64,000 nucleotides of DNA from Ridgeia piscesae (GCA_025642075.2 JAODUO010000530.1:189001-253000); one strand, 5' to 3'; counted from the first letter of the stretch, positions 48,281-60,410 are shown. Numbers and translations: made by a program. Notes: generated by a model from the letters alone, not told the origin.

Positions 48281-48505
48281 CTAGTCAGTTTCATGCGCCA
48301 GTTCTATAAATATATCATCAACTGTGCGATGCACTTGCTGCGTCACAGTTGCCTGTTCTACTGTGGTTTGATTAACGGTTGTCATGACAACCGCATCTGA
48401 TGAAACAGAACAAAACCACTGAGATGCAATAACACACGCATAATCACATGCGGTGTCTGCGTGATATATGCAGTGGGTACGGCAACTGTATTGAAATGCA
48501 CATCC
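48281..48505 (-). other. Possible terminal coding exon of an unknown gene
   Basis: After an acceptor-like GTTTTCAG, a minus frame continues GCAFQYSCRTHC and more cysteine-rich text, then VVMTTVNQTTVEQ and a stop at 48281. Cysteine spacing and the CAFQY word faintly recall PAN/apple or other secreted domains, but this is not a confident match. A minus-strand AATAAA lies at 48057-48062. There is no partner exon in view. It may equally be chance. Confidence 0.15.
48377..48392. promoter_or_regulatory. Perfect 16-bp palindrome resembling an RFX X-box
   Basis: GGTTGTCATGACAACC is a perfect palindrome with the layout of the RFX site GTTNCCATGGNAAC but with both inner half-sites changed (CC to TC, GG to GA). 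Confidence 0.3.
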
Positions 48506-48639
48506 TGAAAACATAAATCATCCTGACTTCAATTGGAATAAAACACTGCTGCATTAGCAGTCGCAAAAGCCACAAAATACTAATTTATAAGTGTTATCTA
48601 TAAAAGAGGTTTGGTTATCACCATAGCCACAGTTAGGGA

Positions 48640-48647
48640 ATATATAT

Positions 48648-48711
<64 letters not shown>
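48640..48711. repeat. (TA)n microsatellite
   Basis: About 35 TA dinucleotides with ACACA interruptions at the left end. Confidence 0.97.
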
Positions 48712-48713
<2 letters not shown>

Positions 48714-49698
48714 TATGTACGTCACCCACCGTCTGTACACAAATGTCACTCCCAGTTTGGGAGCAACGACTTCGTAATTAATGTTAAACACATACCGATA
48801 AGGGCTCGTGCTTTATTCCATCTGACATCCAAAGATTATGTGCATAAATACATTATTTTGGAAAATAGTATAACATCACCTGCAGGCTATTGGCACTGTT
48901 TTGACTGATTGTGACTAAAATAAAGTATGGCCCATAAATAGGTCAGTGCAGTTTCCAACACACAGACGACACTATAGGCATGAACATCAAGTACGACTGA
49001 GTACACGAGGAATCTAGCAACTGGGACCACCAGGACAAGTGGCATATGTATGCATAACGTGAAAAAATGAATGTAAATTGGACGCAAGGCGAGAAGAATT
49101 GGCACGGTGTGTCAGATAGGATCTGGTGGCAGCGGGCCCATGGAGTGTACAGACAAGTCTGTCTCAGAGAACAATCAATACTCACACCACTGCACAGACC
49201 AGTTCCACGCAAATGACTCCAACTGTGACATTATCACAGTCCACAGAGAGCTGGTCTTATTGCGAGAGCACCACCACTGGTGCATGCAAATTACAAGTTC
49301 GAAATAGGCGCCTGATAACGGTGGATTGGAAATTATACGTTGCACAGTTAGAGCTAATTCCAGCCACAAGCTGTTGCTTAATCTATTAGGAATGCAGACG
49401 AAAAAACACCTTGGTGTTGTGGAACATGAGCAAAGGCAATCACCATAAAAAGAAATATGAGAAAACGGTCTTCCAGTTGCTGCTAGGATAATTATATCAA
49501 TGAGTCACAATACACATTTTAAGGAGAAATCCTGTTACTACCAATGTAAAATGCTTTATGTGAAAGGGTCTTTTGAACATTAACTTAAATTTTCTTTTTG
49601 CACATTACATTTTCAAATTATGAATTTAAAAATAAATAAATTATAAATTATATATGATTATGATACAATATCAACATGTTCATATATGCCTGTGTGGG
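48712..49698. other. Unique upstream sequence, nothing recognised
   Basis: Short frames only. No repeat or exon support. Confidence 0.45.
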
Positions 49699-49715
49699 TA
49701 TGTGTGTGTGTGTGT

Positions 49716-49775
<60 letters not shown>
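49699..49775. repeat. (GT)n followed by (AT)n microsatellite
   Basis: About 10 GT then about 28 AT dinucleotides. Confidence 0.97.
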
Positions 49776-49776
<1 letters not shown>

Positions 49777-50058
49777 TAGCTTCACAATACACTGTCTTGA
49801 TTGCCTGGATTTACACCAAACAGGAAGCTTGTGAAACCAGCCACATTTGTGTGAAAATACAAAGATCCTCTCTGCTGGCAGTTGACAAATGGAACAGCTC
49901 GACTAACGACTAAATCTACCTGAAATCTACACATTGTCCTCTGCGGCAAACACGGAAACATCACACACTAATCTACTTCAAATCAACCTCGATTTGCCGA
50001 CTGCTTCCAAACAGTTCCTGCCGAATAAATACAACACAATTTGAAAAACGAACAATCA

Positions 50059-50300
50059 GTTTCCATGGCAACAGTGAATCACTCGGCCACGGAAGTCGGA
50101 TCAATATGGAACTGCATAAACCATAAGCGGTGGCGGACGGACCCCGGGAAGACCGCCGCAGTAAACACACAGAACACACAGAACAAGAGTGAGAAATCAA
50201 TAGTGTGTGTGTGTGTCTGTGTCTGTGTCTGTGTCTGGCAGGAGGCAGCAGAGCTCTGGAGCTGGAGCTGGAGCTGGAGCTCAAGGGACGTCGTGTACGA
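50059..50300. promoter_or_regulatory. GC-rich patch with a perfect RFX X-box and an ETS-like site
   Basis: GTTTCCATGGCAAC at 50059-50072 fits the palindromic RFX consensus GTTNCCATGGNAAC exactly. CACGGAAGTCGG at about 50088-50099 fits an ETS core. The following 60 bp are rich in CpG. A small GCTGGA hexamer repeat lies at 50256-50280. Together this could be an upstream promoter or enhancer. The target gene is unknown; the ankyrin gene is the only candidate seen. Confidence 0.35.
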
Positions 50301-50539
50301 GGCAACACGCACAATACAGCAGTTACACAAAAGTGATTCCACACAGCGCCTGCACAAAGACAATCGCACACATCTACGCATTCTGTGCAAGTCCATGCAC
50401 ATTACGCTCAGTCTGTTTAACATCGTTCCCCTGCCAAGATCTCATCATCGCATCTTGATGTTGGGATGTAGGGCCATGCAGCGCGGTACTCTCAGTGGAA
50501 TCGACCCAAGTCTTGTTACCGTTTGAAGCACTGGAAGTT

Positions 50540-51250
50540 TTGTTTAGCCTGCGTTGCCTTACTTTTGTTTAGTGTCCTTCGTACCATATCAATTTAATCT
50601 AAATCTACCCAGTTTATTAATTTTGTCTACCTGATGGTAGTTTACTTTGGTCTAAGTTGTGCAAATTTGGTTTAGTCTAAACTGATCTAATTTTACTTAG
50701 TCTATCAGGTCGTATCGTAGAGTAGTTTATATTTTATCTGCATTGTTCATGTTTAGTATGTAATGCTCCAGGTTTACTTTGTCTGTACTGACCTAATTTT
50801 ATTGATCTACACTAAACCCAGTTGTATGTAGTGTACACAGCCCCAGTTGTATGTAGTGTACACAGCCCCAGTTGTATGTAGTGTACACAGCCCCAGTTGT
50901 ATGTAGTGTACACAGCCCCAGTTGTATTTGTCTTGTACACGTATTATCCGAGAATTAATTAGTTTATATTGATCTAAGTTTCTTTGTTTAGTTTGTACTG
51001 CCCCATTTTTATTACGTTTACGTGTATTTTTATAGTTTTGTCTGCACTGCACCTGGTTTAGTCTACACTGTCACATCATGGTTTTGTCTACCCCAGGTAA
51101 TCTACATCGCCCCAGTGTAATTTACTCTGTACTGTCCATATTTAATTTAGTCTACATGGCCGCAATTTTGAATCTACATTATCTGAGTTTTGTTTTGTAT
51201 TGTTTTGTTTATATTGTCTCCATTTTGTAGAGCTAGTTTTGTTTGGTCTA
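50540..51250. repeat. Decayed TTTAGTCTA-type repeat with an embedded 25-bp array
   Basis: TTTAGTTTAGTCTACACTG-like phrases recur irregularly throughout, suggesting an ancient array. Within it, 50817-50930 holds about five near-perfect copies of a 25-bp unit containing GTTGTATGTAGTGTACACAG then CCCCA, so young amplification sits inside the old one. Confidence 0.7.
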
Positions 51251-52180
51251 AATTGTTTTGGGTGGGTAAGTGTGTGCACTTGGCTGCTGGCAGGTACGCA
51301 ATTGTGTGAGTAGAACTAATGATTGTGGCGTGTATTAAATGAATGCCTCCTTGACTCTGCCTCCATCTGCCCAGTGACAGATAGCCTAGGGTGGAATCAG
51401 GCGTGTCACACAAATAACTACATTGCCCTGTGTAAGAGTTACACCTTAATGAGAGTTTTGATTGGGGAAATTATATGCGTTTCCATGTAATCTGTAGTCA
51501 ACAGCCAGAAGTATGCACCAATGTAAATGTATCGTTCAATGACATGCAATTATACTAGTGGTGCCTACTTCTTAGGTCTTGCAGGTATGTAATATGTATG
51601 TGAAAATAGCACACCAGAAGAATTGCTGGCTTAAAAGTCTACTAAATACGGTTTTTTTCCAGCAACAGCTTCAATTGAGTCACAGCTACTTTTTAACTAA
51701 GAGTTCTTCTGCTACACAGGAATTTATGTTTGCATTGATACATACCATCAATAGTACACAGATTATATTGATTTCTTGCTTTTTCATTGATCATTGATAA
51801 CCGATATGCATAAGAATACAACATAGATTATTGCACGCAATGTGACTGCCGTGTCTTTTGAAACAATCTATCAATGGAATCATAGTACTGCTGCCTGTTT
51901 CAATTATAAATATAGCTGACTAACGTTTATAAGGGAGTAGGCTTTTTAAGGTGGAGATGATTAGTTTGCACAAACCGAGAATGTAAAATAAAATTAAATA
52001 CCATGTTTTACTAAACAAAATATCACGTACATATCACCAAAAGTTCCGTACATATCACCAAAAGAACCACGAGAAACACTTTGGTGCTATAATAAGAGAC
52101 ACGCACTAGATAAAAGACATGTATAATGGTGTACAGTCATGACGTGTACACTGGCATACTAGAGAAACATGAAAGACAAT
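51251..52180. other. Unique AT-rich sequence, nothing recognised
   Basis: A few short frames, none supported. Confidence 0.45.
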
Positions 52181-52183
52181 TAC

Positions 52184-52520
52184 CTCGGCCCCCAGTGCTT
52201 TGTGTGTCGGGGCATGGTGTGGGCGTGTCGGCCGGTAGTGTGTCTGGGCAAGGGTCTGCTGCCCCACAGTTGTGGTGATGATAGTGGCCATGACCCACTG
52301 ACCACAACACTGACCACCCGCTTATGCGCTCGATGTCACGCCGACACAATGGACCGCTGACACCTGACGTGTGCCGCCGCGTTTACACGAGCGCTGAATG
52401 CGCGGTCCGCAGCACGCAGCGTGTGAGTATCTTGGAAGTATGATTTATGCCGGGTGACAGGAGACGAGCAGCGGCTGGCAGCCGCAACGACACAAGAGGC
52501 CCTCCTTGTCGCGCTCGGCT
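52184..52520 (-). promoter_or_regulatory. CpG-rich patch, possible promoter or 5' exon
   Basis: The stretch 52190-52520 is the most CpG-dense in the window. On the minus strand an ATG at 52215 opens MPRHTKHWGP and meets a donor, GTAATTG, at 52183 in phase 2. That phase cannot join the phase-0 repeat 1 exon in frame, so it could only be a non-coding 5' exon or part of another gene. Confidence 0.25.
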
Positions 52521-52609
52521 CTGTCAGTTGCCGCCATCAACACGGACGACCAGTCACACTTGGACCATATAGTCACAGGTCTGTCTCACCAACGACATGA
52601 CACAGCACG

Positions 52610-52830
52610 GTCCTTGCAATCTGAACGTCCTTGTCAAATGGTTTATATTGCAAATCTTAAATATTCCTTGCAACAAGACAGGTATCCTATGGTCCTCTCT
52701 ATATCTAGTATTTGTCACCAACAACACTGTCCTTGCAACAAGACAGGTATCCTATGGTCCTCCTCTCAGATGGTCTATATAATAGTGTTTGTCATCAACT
52801 ACATGGTCCTTGCAACAACACAGTTATCCA
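52610..52830. repeat. About 60-bp repeat, 3 copies
   Basis: GTCCTTGCAA, then ACAAGACAGGTATCCTATGG, then TCCTC recurs at about 52610, 52667, 52730 and 52804 with changes. Confidence 0.75.
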
Positions 52831-54036
52831 GTCATTTACTGAAGGTGTCAGAAGTGGGATAATACAACTCCAGAAATAGCTTTGATATTTATATAAACAA
52901 ATTTTTAAGTAAAATAAAGGATGTATTTGATTCATTTTTGATTATTCGTCATCTAAAATATGAGCTGAGATGATATGAGACTATATGGTACATATTTCTC
53001 CAGAAACCAAAAACTGACACGACAAGACCTACACACCCATATGAGGCACGTGCAGTAAAGGCCTGTGCATCAAGTCAGATATGTCAACAGTATTAATAGC
53101 TGTTTACTCACTCTGTGGATCCTGACTTCCGACATATAATTACGTAATAGTTTCCTCTATCTGCAGACGACACATGAAGCGCATATTTAGTAGGTTCTTC
53201 GGCTGACACATTCCCATCTCATATCTGAGCTAATCCATAAACGGCGCCCGCTCGCCACACTGGGTTCTACATCATCAGAAAAATCAATATGACACGCCGA
53301 CTGCATTCCATTAATTTCCCTTGCAAGACAGTTACCATAGTTTCTGGACAAGAGTCCTCAAATCTGCACGGCTCCACAATCAATGTCACATACTCGAGGA
53401 CGCATCAACGCAGAATAGGCTAGTCCATGTGAAATTGAAAAGTGCAAATCTCATCTCACAAAATTGCACTTGCCCTGAAACTGGGCCAACCAATTAGCCG
53501 AGATTGTAATGTGACAGTTCTAATCAATCACGCAATTTGTTTTTATAAACCCAATCACATATGTTAGTGATATCTTTGTAAGCAATCTGTTACTTTGTTA
53601 GTGTAATTAATAACCAATAATAAATGTATTGTGCTGAAATAGTTGACTAGCTCCTGTTGGAGATGAAAATATGGGCACATTAATCAGCCTAGAAAGGAGT
53701 GACCTTTGTCAGGATAGCGACAGCATCATAATGATGCAACAAAGTGTTTTAAAGAGAAATTTGTCTATTTTGTATAGATCTGACGCACCAATAGTGTTGG
53801 CTAGACATGACGTGCACAGCCTGTGCCCACAAAACTTACCTCTATCACACGAAAACTACAAGTCTACATATACCTCGATTACCTCCATGTAGGAGAAAGT
53901 GAGGGAAGATCTTCCTTTTATACCAACAGATACATCTACCTCATGAGTCATCTCCTGTCAATCACCCTCCTGTCAATCATCCTCCTGTCAATCATTCACC
54001 CTTCCATTGCAATACATACCTGCAACAAGAAAAGAA
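52831..54036. other. Unique upstream sequence, nothing recognised
   Basis: No array, exon or RNA gene recognised. Confidence 0.45.
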
Positions 54037-54142
54037 CATGAGTGATGACAACGAAGGTGTAACACTTTGATGACAACTAAGGTGTAACACTTTGATGACA
54101 ACAAAGGTGTAACACTTTGATGACAACTAAGGTGTAACACTT
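54037..54142. repeat. 25-bp minisatellite, 4 copies
   Basis: Unit contains GATGACAACTAAGGTGTAAC then ACTTT. Confidence 0.94.
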
Positions 54143-57100
54143 TAGTAGATGCAACCAATACTACAACATTGTTGCTAGTATTTCTTATTAAATTACTAAA
54201 TAGTTTCAATCATAAAATCCAAATTCAGGGGAAGCTGGTAAACCTTTCTACATGTTTCCAACAACAAGACTGACTTGCTGCCATTTAAGTCAACTTCCCA
54301 TTCCAATACACACCATATGCCTTAACCAATCACCTAAGCAACAAACCAGAGTTGGCATCTAGTATAAATGATAAGTAAAAACATGACGGGTCGTCAGTGT
54401 TCAAACGGTCACCTCTCTGGTCTGCCTTGACCGGCTGGACATACAGCCTGGAATGCAGCTCATTCCAACTGACCATTGCCCACCGACTGTCCAGCTTCAA
54501 ATACTATATTCCGGCACATGAAGGAAAGTATATTTACTCCTACGTATTAGATCATCTCTCGTAAGCAGCTACTGATTAATGGACCTGCATGTCTCATGCC
54601 ACAATAATTATGTTGAGTTGACAACTGTGTGTGACACGCGCACGCGAGAAGAACCACGCACTGTAGGACAGCTGGCCAGTGGCATCACTATGACAGACTC
54701 GCTTCTGTATCTGTCTGTCACTGTATTGGGCAGCTGTTTTTCATGCATAATTAAATTGTGACAGAACACAATATTTTCAGCAGACCAATGAAAACTCGAT
54801 CGGAAAACAATAGTACGATACGCATGAATGACAAACTGGAGATCTAAGCAGGCAAGTTTCTGAGATTAATTTAGGCTGTTATCACATACCGAATATATTG
54901 TGATGTAAATTGAAACAAATTATTTGGAAACATGTATATTTTCCATGTCCAAGGCTTGATCGGTGTGTGATTAAAAATAATACATCTGGCTGTGTACTTC
55001 ATTTTGTTACTACTTTGTCAAATATCTAGTTATATGCTACAGATGGCAACTGCACTGATGACATTTGTCCTGTATTTCTACAAATGCTTAGTGTCAGTGC
55101 TCTGGAAACCAGGAATGTTGCTATTTTAATATCAGTATTCTATTAATAAATCTATATTTCAGTAGTTAAATGTTTTAACCTTTAATTATATAAATTATAT
55201 CTTTATTCATTTTTTATTAATCACACACTGGTATGCATAAATGAACATACACACTACTCTCTATTCCAGTCACTCTACATTAGGACACAACCATCTAAAC
55301 TCTCACTAGGTGGAGCCACATCACAACCAGACATACACATACCAGGTAATGTACGACACACCACATGTGGTATTGCCACCTTCTAAAAATATAAGCACCA
55401 TTTATAACTACGCGACAAAAGCTGGCAGTGGTTGGTTCAGATTACATGACAATTACAGTGGACTAGATATAAGCACATGTTTACCTGTAATCAAGTGCAA
55501 TTACACCTGGTCAGTGCCTCGGCACATATATACTGACCAAGATCAAAATATGTGTAAATACAACGTGAGTAAAACTGACATACATAAATCATCTGTATAA
55601 TGTTATTATACATTTTATTCATCCATCTAATACGGACTGAGGAGAGGGAGTGAGAGGAGGGTTGAATGAATACTAGGGGAGGGCATGGAGGAAGGGAGGA
55701 AGAGAGAGGGCGAGGAACAGGGAATGTAAAACAAGTAACTGACTTCACTAGTCCCACTGCAATCACACAAGTCATATTTATGAATGAAGATACAACGAAG
55801 ATATTATTAGTAATGATGGTTGAGAGGCAGCCAGAGTGCAATGCACTGACCACACACTGACCATACACTGGCAGTTAGTAGTGCAGACTGTTTACCCAAC
55901 AGTGACGATGCATGCAGTGCTGCCACACAGTGGACAATGTAACACTACATCTGCAGCAGGGAAATAATCAACGAACCATCACACTGGTGATTACCCGTGA
56001 GGGAGGCAGGAGGACGGGAAGGAAGGAGGCAGTGTGGGTCTTGCAGCATGCCTGGTCTTTTTAGCTTCCCCTTCTATCATAAATGTTCCTGCTTGTCATT
56101 GTCCTACCTCAATGTGACATCAATGAACACAATGACGGGATGCACGCAGGCCTAGACCACGCCTTAGCTGTTATTAGCAAATATTGTATTTGAAAAAATC
56201 CAAAAATAGGTCGTCTTCACATCAATTTATATAACAAATACTTAGGAAACAACAATTGTTGGTTGGCAGTCAGCTCTGAAGAGATAACTTTCATCACAAC
56301 TCAAACATAAAAACTTAGAAAACATCAATGTTTGTTTGTCACCGTTGATGAGATAATTTTCATCACAATTCAGACAAGTTTGTATGTCACCTATATCACT
56401 GACACAACTTTGGTGTATAAATACAAACTGGTGTCTGTAATTACCATGTTGATTCATAACTGTGGCCCACGGCAATTCAGTGACATACTTGGCCTTTGTC
56501 ATGCAGACGCCCCCAACCACCCCCAACCAGCACTATGCATCTTTCACACGCCACGCATATACAACTTTCTATTGTCAACAATGGCTGCATACCGACAGAT
56601 TGCACGTTTTGCTGGTCTTGTTCAGTCACACCAGTGCAAACATAACGGAATAACTGAGTCACTTGGGGCCCGCATATATTTGTCTTGTGTCTGCTGTTTT
56701 ATAATTTGTTGCGGGAACATTTATTTATGACACCGTCTGTTCCCGAGATGTGAATAATGCCATTATGGAATGTATGAGTTAGTAAAAATCATAAATCGTA
56801 TCTTCGTAAATACTAGCAATAATCAGAACTGATAATTCATTTTTGGGGTAAAAGGAACAAAAATATTCAATAGATCACACTTCTGCATTGTTTTCAAAAG
56901 ACAAAACCTTTAGACGCTTCTCAGAAATGCAACAAACCAAAAGGATAATGACTTATGAGGCAGCATACGTAATCCTCCAATAAATCAACTCACAGCGCGT
57001 AAACACATTACACATAAGACATGTCTCCCGCAGGCTGAATGATAAATAAGCACAGACTGAGAGTGTGTGTCATGTAGACACCAGATGGCAGCATGGGACA

Positions 57101-57285
57101 TACAGAAACAGGTGAATTTGTGTATTTTCCCTGTTGTCTATTGTGGATTTGCAATATGAATATGATTGTTTTACTCATATGACGGGTGAGAACTGTGCAT
57201 GACCACAGTGACTTAAACATAATGATGTTCAACGTCTGGGAAAACTGAACCAGGAAGAGGGAGTGAGAGCATGAGTGAGAGGATG
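54143..57285. other. Unique upstream sequence, nothing recognised
   Basis: AT-rich with scattered short frames (for example 96 codons at 55310-55600 and 132 codons at 56332-56730) that show no known domain and no splice context. A purine-rich patch lies at 55630-55720. Confidence 0.45.
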
Positions 57286-59548
57286 AGACGGAGACTGGGA
57301 GAGGGAAGGAGACTGGGAGAGGGAAAGAGACTGGGAGAGGGAAGGAGACTGGGAGGGAAGGAGACTGGGAGAGGGAAGGAATTTGGGAGAGGGAAGGAGA
57401 CTGAGTGAGGGAAGGAGACTGGGAGAGGGAAGGAGACTTGGAGAGGGAAAGAAACTGGGAGAGGGAAGGAGACTGGGAGAGGGAAGGAGACTGGGAGGGA
57501 AGGAGACTGGGAGAGGGAAAGAAACTAGGAGAGGGAAGGAGACTGGAAGAGGGAAGGAGACTGGGAGAGGGAAGGAGACTGGGTGAGGGAGAGACTGGGA
57601 GAGGGAAGGAGACTGGGACAGGAAAGGAGACTGGGAGAGGGAAGGAGACTGGGAGAGGTAAGCGACTGGGAGAGGGAAGGAGACTGGGAGAGGGAAGGAG
57701 ACTGGGAGAGGGAAGGAGACTGGGAGAGGGAAAGATGGGAGGAGGACTGGGAGAGGGAAGGAGACTGGGAGAGGGAAGGAGACTGGGAGAGGAAGGAGAC
57801 TGGGAGAGGGAAGAGACTGGGAGAGGGAAGGAGACTGGGAGGGTAAGAGACTGGGAGAGGAAGGAGACTGGGAGAGGAAGGAGACTGGGAGAGGGAAGGA
57901 GACTGGGAGAGGTAAGAGACTGGGAGAGGGAAGGAGACTGGGAGAGGGAAGGAGACTGGGAGAGGGAAGGAGACTGGGAGAGGGAAGGAGACTGGGAGAG
58001 GGAAGGAGACTGGGAGAGGTAAGAGACGGGGAGAGGGAAGGAGACTGGGAGAGGGAAGGAGACTGGGAGGGAAGGAGACTGGGAGAGGGAAAGAAACTAG
58101 GAGAGGGAAGGAGACTGGGTGAGGGAGAGACTGGGAGAGGGAAGGAGACTGGGACAGGAAAAGAGACTGGGAGAGGGAAGGAGACTGGGAGAGGTAAGAG
58201 ACTGGGAGAAGTAAGGAAGACTGGGAGAGTGAAGGAGACTGGGAGAAGGAAGGAGACTGGGAGAGGGAAGGAGACTGGGAGAGGTAAGGACTGGGAGAGG
58301 GAAGGAGACTGGGAGAGGGAAGGAGACTGGGAGAGGGAAGGAGACTGGGAGAGGGAAGGAGACTGGGAGAGGAAGGAGACTGGGAGAGGGAAGAGACTGG
58401 GAGAGGAAGGAGACTGGGAGAGGGAAGGAGACTGGGAGAGGGAAGGAGACTGGGAGAGGTAAGAGACTGGGAGAGGGAAGGAGACTGGGAGAGGGAAGGA
58501 GACTGGGAGAGGGAAGGAGACTGGGAGAGGGAAGGAGACTGGGAGAGGTAAGAGACTGGGAGAGTGAAGGAGACTGGGAGAAGGAAGGAGACTGGGAGAG
58601 GGAAGAGACTGGGAGAGGGAAGGAGACTGGGAGAGTGAAGGAGACTGGGAGACGGAAGGAGACTGGGAGAGGGAAGGAGACTGGGAGAGGTAAGCGACTG
58701 GGAGAGGGAAGGAGACTGGGAGAGGGAAGGAGACTGGGAGAGGGAAGGAGACTGGGAGAGGGAAGGAGACTGGGAGAGGTAAGAGACTGGGAGAGGGAAG
58801 GAGACTGGGAGAGGGAAGGAGACTGGGAGAGGGAAGGAGACTGGGAGAGGTAAGAGACTGGGAGAGGGAAGGAGACTGGGAGAGGAAGGAGACTGGGAGA
58901 GGGAAGGAGACTGGGAGAGGTAAGAGACTGGGAGAGGGAAGGAGACTGGGAGAGGGAAGGAGACTGGGAGAGGGAAGGAGACTGGGAGAGGGAAGGAGAC
59001 TGGGAGAGGTAAGAGACGGGGAGAGGGAAGGAGACTGGGAGGGAAGGAGACTGGGAGAGGGAAGGAGACTGGGAGAGGTAAGAGACTGGGAGAGGGAAGG
59101 AGACTGGGAGAGGTAAGAGACTGGGAGAGTGAAGGAGACTGGGAGAAGGAAGGAGACTGGGAGAGGGAAGGAGACTGGGAGAGGTAAGAGACTGGGAGAG
59201 GGAAGGAGACTGGGAGAGGGAAGGAGACTGGGAGAGGGAAGGAGACTGGGAGAGGGAAGGAGACTGGGAGAGGTAAGAGACGGGGAGAGGGAAGGAGACT
59301 GGGAGAGGGAAGGAGACTGGGAGGGAAGGAGACTGGGAGAGGGAAAGAAACTAGGAGAGGGAAGGAGACTGGGAGAGGGAAGGAGACTGGGAGAGGGAAG
59401 GAGACTGGGTGAGGGAGAGACTGGGAGAGGGAAGGAGACTGGGACAGGAAAAGAGACTGGGAGAGGGAAGGAGACTGGGAGAGGTAAGAGACTGGGAGAA
59501 GTAAGAGACTGGGAGAGTGAAGGAGACTGGGAGAAGGAAGGAGACTCT
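57286..59548. repeat. 18-bp purine-rich minisatellite with higher-order blocks, about 125 copies
   Basis: Unit GACTGGGAGAGGGAAGGA. On the minus strand the CT-rich complement stays open for 774 and 679 codons (PSLLPS, FPLPVS and SQSPSL hexapeptide periods in the three phases). Variants of the unit (GAGGTAAGAGACT, GAGGGAAAGAAACTAG, GGTGAGGGAGAGACT, GGACAGGAAAAGAGACT) recur in the same order in blocks near 57494-57665, 58067-58215 and 59320-59500, so larger segments were duplicated after the array formed. Indels of 1-5 bp switch the coding phase repeatedly, so it is not treated as a gene. Confidence 0.96.
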
Positions 59549-59684
59549 GGCACTGAGAGTACACCTCACAGACTTCTTATTGCATGAATCAGGGATTGAG
59601 TAGAAACAATTTTCAAAGTGGAGCATTCTAATTGACACTATACGAGGGTTCTAACGGAACATAAAACCTCAGACGGAAGACCTG

Positions 59685-59845
59685 GGGAGCTCTGGTGTAG
59701 CAGTGCTGGACTTATGGCAGTTGGACCCTCTTCGTGTTCTTTCAAGCTTTGGCCAATTCTGTTCAGTCCACATTTCACCAGTTCACTCAGCTGCATGAGT
59801 ACCTAGCTGTAGATTGTGGTAAATATAACATTTCATATCTTCCTG
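59685..59845 (+). mobile_element. Degraded SINE copy, central domain best preserved
   Basis: CTCTGGTGTAGCAGTGCTGG resembles an A-box region. CACCAGTTCACTCAGCTGCA and GTACCTAGCTGTAGATTGTG match the central part of the copies at 14.9 and 26.6 kb. The B box is eroded. Confidence 0.55.
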
Positions 59846-60164
59846 CTGCTGCTTCAAAACCTGTTGTCTGCTGTGAACAATAAAACAGTATCCCTAGTTC
59901 TCGCTACACAAGGCTAACAACAATGTGTGTAGGATGTTGGAAGGGGGACAAACACATCTGAGCATGTAATAATGTGATGAGGTTACCATGTAGCCCACTG
60001 ACCCCCAATATGCCTCTGAATGCTAAACAGAATAAATAAGTAACCCATCATGCAGTCCTTACAAGAACCGTGTCATAGCTAACGTCCTATGGACTGTATA
60101 GTACTGTCTGTACGGTTGCTTTATTTGGTGAAATAAGATATGATAGGCTGATAGAGCCCATCAG

Positions 60165-60235
60165 GAAGGGTGTGGGTAAGTTCTTATACGGCGCAATATC
60201 CAGTCCTTAGCACTGCTCAAAGCGCTTAACACTGT
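60165..60235 (-). mobile_element. SINE/LINE 3'-tail fragment
   Basis: Minus-strand text AAGCGCTTTGAGCAGTGC, then TAAGGACTGGATATTGCGCC, then GTATAAGAACTTA. The ending parallels CTGTATAAGAACTTATTTAC at the end of the 14.8-15.1 kb SINE. Such tails are widespread in invertebrate genomes. Confidence 0.5.
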
Positions 60236-60314
60236 AATCACTTGTAGACCTGTTCAATTAAACACCATCTCAATTTATCAGGGAAGCATTCAGCAGGGTT
60301 CCAGTTATGCACAA

Positions 60315-60317
<3 letters not shown>

Positions 60318-60367
<50 letters not shown>

Positions 60368-60410
60368 CACACACACACACACACACACAAAGATATATAT
60401 ATACATTTTC
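60318..60410. repeat. (AT)n and (AC)n compound microsatellite
   Basis: About 22 AT, then about 12 AC, then a short ATAT tract. Confidence 0.97.

Noticed and set aside
57229..59564. Minus-strand open frames of 774 and 679 codons, serine/proline/leucine rich
   Set aside because: They are direct translations of the 18-bp array in different phases. Frames switch at small indels, there is no unique domain, and both overlap. The absence of stops follows from the unit itself.
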